The position numbers and the translations under genes were made by a program. Below the pieces are notes generated by a model. The model saw nothing but the letters and a program-made list of their open reading frames with translations, was not told where the DNA came from and searched no databases. DNA of 64,000 nucleotides from JACVRW01 sp035650215. Lineage in GTDB: Bacteria; Actinomycetota; Thermoleophilia; Solirubrobacterales; Thermoleophilaceae. This document shows, in pieces, positions 50,801 to 58,736 of this stretch (position 1 is the first letter of the stretch; each line of letters starts with the position of its first letter). The stretch spans positions 8,154 to 72,153 of the forward strand of contig DASRIC010000055.1 in the NCBI GenBank assembly GCA_035650215.1, in the 5' to 3' direction.

Positions 50801-51201
50801 TCGTGCGAGTCCTTGACGCACGCCGCTGCATAGACGTCGTCCGATTTTGTGGATCAGCCCGCGTTAATCAAGTCATCGACGGCGGTCCGCCAACGAGCCT
50901 CGGCCTCGGCGACGTCAGCCGTCATCGCTTCCATTAGCTGGGCATGCCGGCGTCAAGTTCGTCGCGCGAGATCGACAGTCGTTCACCACTAACCTCTGGT
51001 GGTGCCCAGCCGCGTGTGACCGGACCAACCTGTTCCGAGGTGCCGAAGAAGCCACCGAGCAGGTGTTCGGCCGACGCCCGGACGGCAGGCGTGCCAAGGA
51101 GCATCACCTGCGCGAAGACACGCAGTACATCGTCGCGCTCTTCGACGCGCACCACAGGTGTGCGCGATTCCCAGTCGGTCAGACGCCGCTGATCACAGCG
51201 G

Positions 51202-51243
51202 CTTGCCCATGCGTGACTTGTTCGGACCTATCCCGCTATGAGC
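51202..51243. repeat. 42-bp direct repeat, left copy
   Basis: Begins CTTGCCCATGCGTGA and ends CGCTATGAGC; 39 of 42 bases match 51970-52011. The pair brackets the MpsC-like gene. Confidence 0.7.
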
Positions 51244-51387
51244 ACGGAGGCGGGCCCACGACCTGCCCAGAGCGGAGCGGTCGTGTTCCCGGATCCCCTG
51301 GGATAACCGGCCAGGCAAACCCATGCCCTAGCCCGGCCCTCGAATGGCTGGTGCCCGAAGCCGCGAAGGCGAAACCAGGCGGGCTGT

Positions 51388-51774
51388 CTAGTCGGCTTGT
51401 CGCTCGAGGTAGAAAACCTCGGACGACACGTCGCTGTCCGGGTCGATGCCCGACACGAACGCCCTCACCTTGCGGCCGGTGATTCGCTCCACGGACTCGC
51501 GAAAGTTGTCCTGGCAGGCATGCTGGAAGAACATCCGCGTCTCGCGCAGGCGCTGGTGCTCCCCGACCTCCACCAGCTTGCGCTCGGCGGGGGTCAGCGA
51601 GTCCTCCAACGTGCACAACAGCGCGTCGCGCCCCGCCCAATCGGCCCGCGTCCGCGTGGGGCCGCGGCCGAAGATCTCCTTGTAGATCCGCACCATCTCG
51701 TTACAGAGTGCGTGCGTCACGCTGGCTCTTGCTGAAAGCTGCCCGTTGCCCTGAGCGATCGCCTGCTGGTCCAT
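51388..51774 (-). CDS. MpsC-like (DUF2294) small protein
   Basis: 128 residues, start ATG 51774. Conserved: EMVRIYKEIFGRGPTRTRADW, LEDSLTPAERKLVE, RETRMFFQHACQDNFRESVERITGRKVRAFVSGIDPDSDVSSEVFYLE. This is the pattern of PF10057 (Na-translocating/MpsC), linked in Staphylococcus to a cation or bicarbonate-concentrating system; elsewhere its role is unknown. It stands alone here, bracketed by 42-bp direct repeats, which suggests it moved or was duplicated as a unit. Confidence 0.8.
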   Translation of the reverse strand: MDQQAIAQGNGQLSARASVTHALCNEMVRIYKEIFGRGPTRTRADWAGRDALLCTLEDSLTPAERKLVEVGEHQRLRETRMFFQHACQDNFRESVERITGRKVRAFVSGIDPDSDVSSEVFYLERQAD

Positions 51775-51969
51775 ATCGGCCTTCCGGTGGGTCCTCTGAA
51801 ACCGAGGCCGCGCGAGGGGAAGAGGAACCTTAAAACCGGACGGGCGACAACTACAGGACCCAACGGTAGTCGCTCGGAAGCGATCTGTCCACGCAACACG
51901 GAGTGGCCACGGGGAGACCTCTATGTTTGGCCAATAGCGGGAGCCCGCCCAAGGCTCGCTGCCCCACGC

Positions 51970-52011
51970 CTTGCCCATGCGTGAGTTGTTCGGACCGATC
52001 CCGCTCTGAGC
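51970..52011. repeat. 42-bp direct repeat, right copy
   Basis: Match to 51202-51243 (three substitutions). It lies in the 51775-52160 gap between the divergent MpsC-like gene and the secreted propeller gene; besides this repeat and the promoter at 52122 nothing else is recognised in that gap. Confidence 0.7.
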
Positions 52012-52121
52012 CGCCCGGACTACCGCTTGCATGGAACTCGGAAGTCGTCCCAACGCCGGTGCGGCTTGCGCTTCCAGGCGGAAGCGGAAGTGGCCGTCGT
52101 ACCGTTCGGTCCGTTTCCGAC

Positions 52122-52150
52122 TTGACACCCCGCCGGGCCGGGCGTAGCGT
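52122..52150 (+). promoter_or_regulatory. Promoter for the secreted propeller protein
   Basis: TTGACA (52122-52127), 17-base spacer, TAGCGT (52145-52150). With a start near 52157 the ATG at 52161 would be nearly leaderless, consistent with the lack of a strong ribosome-binding site. Confidence 0.5.
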
Positions 52151-52160
52151 CGAAGCAGGT

Positions 52161-53102
52161 ATGCGCCACCTGGCCGCCCTCGTCAGTGCGGCGCTGTGCT
52201 TTGCGCTCGCCGCGCCTACCGCCGCCCAGCCGTTTCCCGACTCGATCCCGCTGCCGGACGACTTCGCTCCCGAGGGCATCGCCACCGGCGCCGGCACGAC
52301 GTTCTATGCCGGCTCGATCACGCTCGGCGACATCTACCGCGGCGACCTGCGCAGCGGGGAGGGTGCGATCTTCATCGACGCGCCCGCGGACCGCAGTGCC
52401 CTCGGGCTCAAGGCTGACCGGCGGCACGGCCTGCTTTTCGTGGCCGGCGGCTTCACCGGTGAGGCATACGTTTACGACCTGCGGACGGGCGCGCCGGTTG
52501 CGAGCTACCAGTTCGGCACCCCGGGCGCTTCGCTCGTCAACGACGTGATTGTCACCCGCGACGCCGCCTACTTCACGGACAGCTTCGCGCCCGTCCTCTA
52601 CGTGGTTTCGATAGGTCCGGGCGGGGAGCTCGGACCCGGCGAGACGCTCGCCCTCAGCGGACCGGCGGCGGCCGTCGTCCCTGGCGACGTCGGCCTCAAC
52701 GGCATCGAGGCGACTCGCGACGGCAGGACCCTGATCGTCGACCACACCGCCCTTGGCGCGCTCTTCACCGTCGACGCCGCGACCGGAGAGAGCACCGCGA
52801 TCGACGTCGACGGGCTGATCGCCGGAACGCTCGACGGCCTGCTCCTCCACGGCCGCGACCTGTGGGTCGTCGAGAACTTCCCCAACACACTCGCACGCGT
52901 CAGCCTCAGCCCCGACCTGTCCAGCGGCGAGATCACAGCGACGATCATGAGCCCGCTCTTCCGCGTGCCCACCACGATCGCCCGCCACGGGTCGCGCCTC
53001 GCCGCCGTCAACGCGCGCTTCGACCTCGGTTTCCCGCCGCCGTTCGGCCCTGGGGCGCCGCCCGGCACCGACTTCGACGTCGTGCTGGTCCGGGCGCGCT
53101 GA
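52161..53102 (+). CDS. Exported six-bladed propeller-like (SMP-30/NHL-like) protein
   Basis: 313 residues with a clear signal peptide (HLAALVSAALCFALAAPTAAQ). Repeated strand patterns of a beta propeller: FAPEGIATGAGTTFYAGSITLGDIYRGDL, GLLFVAGGFTGEAYVYDLRTG, YFTDSFAPVLYVVSI, NGIEATRDGRTLIVDHTALGALFTVDAATG, LLLHGRDLWVVENFPNTLARVSL. Resembles actinobacterial proteins loosely annotated as superoxide dismutase or SMP-30-like. Enzymatic role unclear; a metal-binding lactonase-like activity would be one guess. Confidence 0.82.
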   Translation: MRHLAALVSAALCFALAAPTAAQPFPDSIPLPDDFAPEGIATGAGTTFYAGSITLGDIYRGDLRSGEGAIFIDAPADRSALGLKADRRHGLLFVAGGFTGEAYVYDLRTGAPVASYQFGTPGASLVNDVIVTRDAAYFTDSFAPVLYVVSIGPGGELGPGETLALSGPAAAVVPGDVGLNGIEATRDGRTLIVDHTALGALFTVDAATGESTAIDVDGLIAGTLDGLLLHGRDLWVVENFPNTLARVSLSPDLSSGEITATIMSPLFRVPTTIARHGSRLAAVNARFDLGFPPPFGPGAPPGTDFDVVLVRAR

Positions 53103-53473
53103 CGCCGCTCAAGCGACGGGGGCGACCCGCGCGTGGCTCTCTATCGCCATCGCTCATCCGCATCGCGCCGTAGCTAGACGGGGCCGCGTCCTGCCTGCGG
53201 CTCGGCAGCCGCGGCTGCCAGCGCGGAACGTTCATCGCCTGCGCGGTGGCTCGCGCGTGCGGCAGCTGCTTCGAGGCAAAGCAGCAGTCGAGGCGACCCG
53301 CTTCGGCAGTGCTGAGTTGGACGAGACGGAGGTATCGGCGGGCGTGCAAATCGGCTGCAGCGCCGCGCTTGCTCCCGTTGAAGAGCAGCGCTCCGAGTCT
53401 CCGCTGGTGGGTGGTCGTCCAACCCAGTCGCGTGCGGGCGGCGTCGAGAGCGAAGGCGATCTGCTCGCTGTCC
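53103..53473. other. Gene-poor stretch with a hairpin related to the 177-bp element
   Basis: No convincing gene. GCTGCTT (53265-53271) and AAGCAGC (53279-53285) form a stem similar to the last hairpin of the 177-bp elements at 50625 and 58843. Confidence 0.4.
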
Positions 53474-54328
53474 CTATTTGACGGTTACTGCGCTGATCAT
53501 TCCGCGCACGATGTGAGGGGGTCCGCCTCGCCGGTCTGAGACGAAGCAGTAGAGGGCGTATTTGCCGGGCTTGAGGTCGAGCGTGATGACCTGGGAGGTG
53601 CCGCGCTCGAGGACGCTCGTCGCCGCTTCGCTGCCGGCGGGCGGGAACGGACCCGAGCCGCCGTCGGTATCGGAGAGCAGGAACCGCTTGGCGTCTGCGA
53701 TCGTCGCGCCCTTCCTGAGCTGGCCGAGGAGGAGGTGGTGTGGCTGGCGGCCGGTGTTCTCGAACGTGACCTCGTTGCGGCCGGAGGTGAGGCCGTCGGT
53801 GGTGTACCCGTGGTCGGTTGCCGAGATCGTGGCGTTTGTCTCGGGTAGCGCGCCTTCCTGATCTCGGCTGATCTCGATCTTGTGCAGGTCGGAGGGCTGC
53901 GGCTGGCCCTCGGCGCTGGCGTTGAAGACGTAGTAGGTGGTGCCGGCTGCGAGTTCCTGCGTCGCGGAGCGCGTGTCGCCGGGGTCAGTCATGCCGACGC
54001 CGCCCGCGGCGAACAGGAAGTCCTTCCACGGCTTCGCCGAGGCCGCCCTGCCGAGCGCGTCGAGCACCTCGCTGCGGGAGTGGTCGCCGTCGATCCTGAT
54101 GAGCTGTGCCTCGGCATCGCCCTTGCTCTTGTTTCGCAGGGTGAGCTGGATCACGCCTGGCGCGGCTCTCTTGGGCACGGTCAGCGCGCCCTTCGAGCCG
54201 GCTGTGAGCTCCAGCGTCGGGACGCCGGGGTCGCCGGACACGTCGTCCTCGCCGCAGGCGGTGATCGTCATGGCTGGCGTAGCCGCGGCTGCCAGAAGGG
54301 CCAGAATCGTTCGAGTTCGTGTCTTCAT
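53474..54328 (-). CDS. Lipoprotein with two cupredoxin-like halves
   Basis: 284 residues from ATG 54328. Signal with lipobox-like TITACGEDD near residue 25. Two repeats of an immunoglobulin/cupredoxin-like pattern: LELTAGSKGALTVPKRAAPGVIQLTLRNKSKGDAEAQLIRI and ATDHGYTTDGLTSGRNEVTFENTGRQPHHLLLGQL, ending ITLDLKPGKYALYCFVSDRRGGPPHIVRGM. The His, Cys and His/Met positions (QPHHLLL, YCFVSD, PPHIVRGM) resemble a type I copper site, so metal binding is possible. Followed, after 111 bases on the same strand, upstream by the response regulator gene. Confidence 0.78.
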   Translation of the reverse strand: MKTRTRTILALLAAAATPAMTITACGEDDVSGDPGVPTLELTAGSKGALTVPKRAAPGVIQLTLRNKSKGDAEAQLIRIDGDHSRSEVLDALGRAASAKPWKDFLFAAGGVGMTDPGDTRSATQELAAGTTYYVFNASAEGQPQPSDLHKIEISRDQEGALPETNATISATDHGYTTDGLTSGRNEVTFENTGRQPHHLLLGQLRKGATIADAKRFLLSDTDGGSGPFPPAGSEAATSVLERGTSQVITLDLKPGKYALYCFVSDRRGGPPHIVRGMISAVTVK

Positions 54329-54439
54329 GCCCCGGAGCTTGCGCCCGGGGCGCTCGTGCGTCGTCACTACGGCGGGTGATCGTCGCGGCCGAGGTCACCC
54401 TCGAGAGTGAGCGGCGATTCGGCTCCGGGGCGCGACGAT

Positions 54440-55633
54440 TCAGCTCTGAGGCGCGACGAGCCCGGTTTCGTAGGCGAGCACGACGGCCTGCACGCGGTCG
54501 CGTAGGCCGAGCTTGCCGAGCACGTGCGCGACGTGGGTTTTGATCGTGTTCTCGCCGAGCACGAGCTCTGCCGCGATCTCGGCGTTCGACAGCCCGCGCG
54601 CGACGAGGCGCAGAACGTCGAGCTCGCGTGGAGTCAGCTCGCCCAGGGCCTCGGGAAGCTTGTCCGCCGGCGGCCGCGCGGCGTGGGCGAACTGCTCGAT
54701 CAGCCGGCGCGTGATCGACGGCGCGAGCAGCGCGTCACCGGCGGCGCCGACGCGCACCGCGTCGAGCAGCCGGTCGGCGGGGGCGTCCTTGAGCAGGAAT
54801 CCACTGGCGCCGATGCGCAGCGCCGCGTAGATGTACTCGTCGCGGTCGAAGGTCGTGAGCATCAGGACCGCGGTGTCGAGCTCGGGGTCGGAGAGGATCT
54901 GCTCGCCCGCCTTCAGGCCGTCCAGCTCGGGCATGCGGATGTCCATCAGGACGACGTCGGGGCGGGTGCGCCGAACGATGTCGACGGCGCTGCGCCCGTC
55001 GGCGGCCTCGCCGACCACCTCGATGTCGGGCTCGTCGTCGAGGATCACGCGGAAGCCGGAGCGCACGAGCCGCTGATCGTCGGCCACGACGACCCGGATC
55101 TGTCGCGGGGCCACAGCGGACTCCCGGGCCGTTCCCGCCTCTTCGCGCCAGGCCACCTGGCCCGCGGCCACCCGCTCGGCGACACCGCGCAGCCGCAGCG
55201 CGCCGGCCGGCTGGATCGGCTCGGGGATGCGCGGTCCCGCCACCCGGCAGACCACCTCAGAGGCGAGTATCTCGCCGCCGGCGGCGCTGTCGCAGAGGCG
55301 GCTCGCGACGATCACCGGCGTCCCGTAGAGGTCCTCCCCTTCGGGCAGCGGCTCGCCCGCGTCGAGGCCGACGCGCAGCTCGTGGCCGGCGTCCGCCGCG
55401 GCGCGCTGCATGTCCACGGCGCAGCGCACGGCGGAGACCGCGCTGGGGAATGCGACCATCAGGCCCTCGCCGGTCGACTTGACCTCGCGCCCCCCGTGCT
55501 CGGCGACGGCATGGCGGAGGAGGTCGAAGTGCTCCCGGCGAATGGCGTCCGCCGCCTCGTCCCCGTGCCGGTCGAAGAGCGCGGCCGATCCGACCAGGTC
55601 GGTGAACAGGATCGTGACGAAGGGCTCACCCAT
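54440..55633 (-). CDS. Cyclase homology domain fused to NarL-type response regulator
   Basis: 397 residues in three parts. Residues 1-165: class III cyclase-like domain (TILFTDLVGSAALFDRHGDEAAD, Asp12 as first metal ligand; the second metal motif is STGEGLMVAF with Glu56 instead of Asp; YGTPVIVASRLCDSAAGGEILAS). Residues 178-300: receiver (VVVADDQRLVRSGF, phosphoacceptor Asp231 in LMDIRMPELDG, Lys282). Residues 333-397: LuxR-type HTH (LTPRELDVLRLVARGLSNAEIAAEL). Divergent from two histidine-kinase-like genes, its likely partners. The extra cyclase domain on a NarL regulator is unusual; the Glu substitution questions catalysis. Confidence 0.88.
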   Translation of the reverse strand: MGEPFVTILFTDLVGSAALFDRHGDEAADAIRREHFDLLRHAVAEHGGREVKSTGEGLMVAFPSAVSAVRCAVDMQRAAADAGHELRVGLDAGEPLPEGEDLYGTPVIVASRLCDSAAGGEILASEVVCRVAGPRIPEPIQPAGALRLRGVAERVAAGQVAWREEAGTARESAVAPRQIRVVVADDQRLVRSGFRVILDDEPDIEVVGEAADGRSAVDIVRRTRPDVVLMDIRMPELDGLKAGEQILSDPELDTAVLMLTTFDRDEYIYAALRIGASGFLLKDAPADRLLDAVRVGAAGDALLAPSITRRLIEQFAHAARPPADKLPEALGELTPRELDVLRLVARGLSNAEIAAELVLGENTIKTHVAHVLGKLGLRDRVQAVVLAYETGLVAPQS

Positions 55634-55791
55634 GCGACGGGGACATCATCGCCGCTGTCCGAGTCCGGTGGGGTCATTCCGGCGGGTGAAGGGCGCGCCG
55701 CGATTCACCCCGTGGAGTGAGGACGACTCGTCGGCGGGAGCCGATGCTCTGCGCCTCCGAGGAACGCTTTACGAAGGAGAGGTGCAGGGCC

Positions 55792-56961
55792 ATGATGGAG
55801 TCGATGAGGAACTCGCTCCGGGACATCGCGAGGCGAGATGTCGTGATCGCGTCCGTCGTCAGCGTGCTCGGTCTGGCGTTGATGTACCTCAATGTGCACG
55901 ACCACAACGCGGACCCCGCGGAGTTCAAGGAGAACACCGCCATCTACTTCGGCGGCCTCCTGCCGTACGAGTTCGCCATCCCACTATTCCTGCTGGTCAC
56001 CGTGCCGCTGCTCTGGCGACGGGTCGCACCGATCGAAGCGATGCAGGCGGCGTTCGCCGGCCTCGTCATCAACGAGCTGCTAGTCGGCACCGACGTCCTT
56101 CGCTGCGGCGTGGTCTTCCCGACCGCCTTCCTGTTCGCCTTCACGGCCGGCGCCCAGCTCCAGGGTCGCGAGTCCCGCAACGGTCTCGCGCTGTCGCTCG
56201 GACTGATCGTGCTCGTCGGCGCCGTGGAGCTCGGGCCGCCCACCACAGCCGTCTTCGCCGCCGTGGGGTTGGCGATCTGGGCCATCGGCCGCATCGTGCG
56301 CTCGCGCACGCGGATGGCGAACGAGCTTGAGGCGCGCACGGCCGAGCTCCGCGAGGCGCGCGACGAACGCGCGCGCCTGGAGGTAGCGACCGACCGGACG
56401 CGAATCTCGGCCGAGCTCGACGAGCTGCTCCAGCGCCGTTTGGGTGAGCTGGCGCGCATGGCCGACGCGGGCACGCGCCCGACCGGCGCTGCCGACGCGA
56501 CCGCGACGCTCGTCGACATCGAGCGCGAGAGCCGGCGCACCCTCGAGGAGATGCGCGCAATCGTCGGCGTGCTGCGCGACGACTCCTCCGAGGCCCCGAC
56601 CGCCCCGCAGCCGACGCTCACGCACCTCGAGGCGCTGCTGGTGCGAGCCAAGGGCGGCGACGCGCGGCTGATCGTTGAGGGCAACCCGAGGGTGCTGCCC
56701 CCCGCCGTCGAGCTGTCCGCCTACCGGATCGCCGAGCAGCTGCTCGCTGCCCTGGAGGACGCGCCCGACGTCGAGGTGCGCGTCCGCTTCGGCGACGGTG
56801 CGCTCGAGCTCGCCGTTTCCGGCCCGGCGCGTCGGCGCGCCAAGGCATCGATCGAGCGGGCTCGCGAGCGTGCGCGGCTCCAGCAGGGCACGCTCGAGGC
56901 GACGGTGAAGGGTGGGCGCGCCGAGGCCGCGGTCTCGCTGCCGCTGCTGGCGGCGGTCTGA
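55792..56961 (+). CDS. Degenerate NarX/DesK-type histidine kinase (pseudokinase)
   Basis: 389 residues from ATG 55792, preceded by GAAGGAGAGG. Five to six membrane segments (about 18-170), then a coiled linker and a HisKA_3-like helix. The phosphoacceptor box reads RISAELDELLQRR where active relatives have RIAAELHDIVAH, so His is replaced by Asp210. The ATP-binding part has lost the N-box asparagine (AYRIAEQLLAALEDAP) and the glycine-rich G-box. Intact reading frame, and it overlaps no stop; the intact kinase starts 2 bases downstream, so it may serve as a sensor or partner for it. Confidence 0.83.
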   Translation: MMESMRNSLRDIARRDVVIASVVSVLGLALMYLNVHDHNADPAEFKENTAIYFGGLLPYEFAIPLFLLVTVPLLWRRVAPIEAMQAAFAGLVINELLVGTDVLRCGVVFPTAFLFAFTAGAQLQGRESRNGLALSLGLIVLVGAVELGPPTTAVFAAVGLAIWAIGRIVRSRTRMANELEARTAELREARDERARLEVATDRTRISAELDELLQRRLGELARMADAGTRPTGAADATATLVDIERESRRTLEEMRAIVGVLRDDSSEAPTAPQPTLTHLEALLVRAKGGDARLIVEGNPRVLPPAVELSAYRIAEQLLAALEDAPDVEVRVRFGDGALELAVSGPARRRAKASIERARERARLQQGTLEATVKGGRAEAAVSLPLLAAV

Positions 56962-56962
56962 G

Positions 56963-58066
56963 GTGTCCTCTCGGCGTACCGAGGTGCTGCTCGGTCTCGG
57001 CGCCATCGCCGTCGGCGTCGGCACTGCTCCCCTCGAGCAGGCCGGCGCCGCGAGCTACCTCGCCGGCGTGATCATCGGCGCGGCGTTTGGCGCCGGGCGC
57101 CGGCACCCGCGTGCTGCGTGGGCGGTCACCGCGATCACGCTGATCGCCGCCACGCCGTTCGGGCCGCTTCCCGCAGGCGTCAGCCTGGTGGCGGTGGCAC
57201 AGGCCTTCTGGGCCGGGCGTGGCGACGATCGCTGGTGGGGGATCGCCGGCCTGGTCGCGCTAGTGGCCGCACTGGAGACCAACCTGCTGGGAACCGATTC
57301 GTTCGTGCCGGCGTTGATACTGCCCGCCGCCACCTGGGGCGCGGGCCGGGCGCTGCGCGAGCGCGAGCTGGTCGCGCAGCAGCTGGCCGAGCGCGCCCGC
57401 GAGCTGGAGGAGGAGCGCGAGGCCCACGCGGCACTCTCCGTCCGCTACGAACGCGCCCGGATCGCCGCCGAGCTGCACGACATCGTCGCCCACGCGATCA
57501 GCGTGATGGTCATCCAGGCAAGCGCCGGACAACGCCTGGCGCTGCGGGACCCGGAGGCCACGGTCGAGACCTTCGAGGCGATCGCGGGCGCCGCGCGCCA
57601 GGCCGAGCAGGACATGGGGCGGCTGGTGGCGCTGCTCGGCGACGAGCGTGCGATCGGCCCCGCTCCGGATCTCGCCCTAGTCGAGGAACTCGTCGCACGC
57701 GCCGCGGGCAGCGGACTCGACATCACGCTGCGCCTGGAGGGCGACCGCGAGGGGCTCGCCGCGCCGGTCGGCGAGACCGCCTTCCACATCGTCCAGGAGG
57801 GACTGACCAACGCGCTCCGCTACGCGGCGGGCGCCGCAGTGCGAGTGCTCGTCCGCGGCGACCGCGACGCCCTCGTGGTCGAGGTGCTCAACGCCTCGAC
57901 CGAGAGCGACGCCTCGCTCGCGGGGGCCGGCACCGGCACCGGTCTACAGGGACTGCGCGAGCGGGTCGTAGCCTGTGGCGGTCTGCTCGAGGCGGGCCCC
58001 ACGCCGGACGGCGGCTGGCGCCTCAGCGCGCGCCTGCCGCGACGAGTCAGCGCCCCGGCGAGCTGA
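56963..58066 (+). CDS. Sensor histidine kinase, NarX/DesK type
   Basis: 367 residues, GTG 56963 (the pseudokinase stop is 56959-56961). Four to five membrane segments occupy about 8-125, a coiled coil about 130-165, and the HisKA_3 box ERARIAAELHDIVAHAISVMV has His172. The HATPase shows the N-box FHIVQEGLTNALRYAAG (Asn283) and G-box GTGTGLQGLRERV. All residues for autophosphorylation are present. Expected to phosphorylate Asp231 of the divergent cyclase-receiver-HTH protein. No periplasmic sensor domain: the signal is probably sensed in or at the membrane. Confidence 0.9.
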   Translation: MSSRRTEVLLGLGAIAVGVGTAPLEQAGAASYLAGVIIGAAFGAGRRHPRAAWAVTAITLIAATPFGPLPAGVSLVAVAQAFWAGRGDDRWWGIAGLVALVAALETNLLGTDSFVPALILPAATWGAGRALRERELVAQQLAERARELEEEREAHAALSVRYERARIAAELHDIVAHAISVMVIQASAGQRLALRDPEATVETFEAIAGAARQAEQDMGRLVALLGDERAIGPAPDLALVEELVARAAGSGLDITLRLEGDREGLAAPVGETAFHIVQEGLTNALRYAAGAAVRVLVRGDRDALVVEVLNASTESDASLAGAGTGTGLQGLRERVVACGGLLEAGPTPDGGWRLSARLPRRVSAPAS

Positions 58067-58200
58067 CCGGACGCGCCGGGACCCATCTCATCCACGCGGG
58101 TGAGAGTGGGCGGCAGGGTTCACCCACAGGAGCGACGACACGCGGGCCGCGCCAGCGGATGCTTGCGACGACCTGAATGACCCAACTCCAGGAGGCTCGC

Positions 58201-58656
58201 ATGTCACAGCTCGCACACGCCCAGCCCCGGCTCCTCGGCCCTCGGCTCCCACTCCGGCTCAAGCTGGCCGCGGTGGCCCTGATCGCCGGCGCGGCGATCG
58301 CGCTCTTCTTCGTGATCTCCGCGGACGACGAGGCGATCCGGACACCCAACGCCGCCGTCTCGGACACCGCGGCCGGCATCCGCTACGACGGCGGCCCCGA
58401 GGAGGGCACGACCGGCATCGTCCCGCCCGGCCCGGCCGCCGGGATCCGCTACGACGGCGGCCCCGAGGAGGGGACGAGCGCCGTCCGCCCGGCACCCTCG
58501 CAGCCGGACTCGGCCACCAGCCCTCTCGCCCCCCGCTACGACGGCGGCCCAGAGGAGGGGACGAGTGCCGTGCACGCCTCGAACTCAGACTCGAGCACCC
58601 TCTCGGGCATACGTTACGACGGCGGCCCGGAGGAGGGATCGGCGCTCGCCCGATAG
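58201..58656 (+). CDS. Small membrane-anchored protein with four RYDGGPEEG repeats
   Basis: 151 residues. AGGAGG at 58190-58195 five bases before ATG 58201 fixes the start (an upstream in-frame ATG at 58177 lacks a site). A basic N-terminus and one transmembrane helix (KLAAVALIAGAAIALFFVIS, 21-40) place the rest outside. The exterior contains RYDGGPEEG exactly at residues 61-69, 83-91, 112-120 and 138-146, mostly as GIRYDGGPEEGT, with Pro/Ser/Thr/Ala-rich spacers of 13-20 residues. Follows the kinase gene by 134 bases and ends before a strong terminator. Family not recognised; possible multi-copy exported peptide precursor or ligand-binding tail. Confidence 0.85.
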   Translation: MSQLAHAQPRLLGPRLPLRLKLAAVALIAGAAIALFFVISADDEAIRTPNAAVSDTAAGIRYDGGPEEGTTGIVPPGPAAGIRYDGGPEEGTSAVRPAPSQPDSATSPLAPRYDGGPEEGTSAVHASNSDSSTLSGIRYDGGPEEGSALAR

Positions 58657-58714
58657 CTACCTCACCGAGTTCGCCGGCGGGCTTCCCCGCGGTGCCAGGT
58701 CAACGCGAGACAAG

Positions 58715-58736
58715 GGGGGCGACAAGTGTCGCCCCC
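58715..58736 (+). terminator. Terminator of the kinase/repeat-protein operon
   Basis: GGGGGCGACA and TGTCGCCCCC form a perfect 10-bp inverted repeat around AG (loop opens to 4-6 bases), 59 bases after the stop at 58656. Confidence 0.7.

Larger units (their letters stand above)
50436..51387. other. Long gene-poor stretch with repeat and possible remnant
   Basis: Contains the 177-bp element (50625-50800) and one copy of a 42-bp direct repeat (51202-51243). On the minus strand at 50934-51155 a short frame (RVEERDDVLRVFAQVMLLGTPAVRASAEHLL) has protein-like composition, with an LLGTPAVRASAEHLL pattern seen in small actinobacterial hypothetical proteins; it may be a gene fragment. Otherwise nothing is recognisable. 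Confidence 0.45.

Noticed and set aside
50944..51192. Plus-strand small protein
   Set aside because: Ser/Arg-rich composition without hydrophobic pattern; the opposite strand looks more protein-like but is at best a fragment.
53237..53244. Half-copy of the 44-bp element (ACGTTCAT)
   Set aside because: Only eight bases match and no inverse arm is present within 60 bases.
58381..58640. CRISPR-like array (four similar DNA units)
   Set aside because: The repeats are in-frame codons of a protein with a good start and anchor; unit and spacer lengths vary and no cas genes exist.
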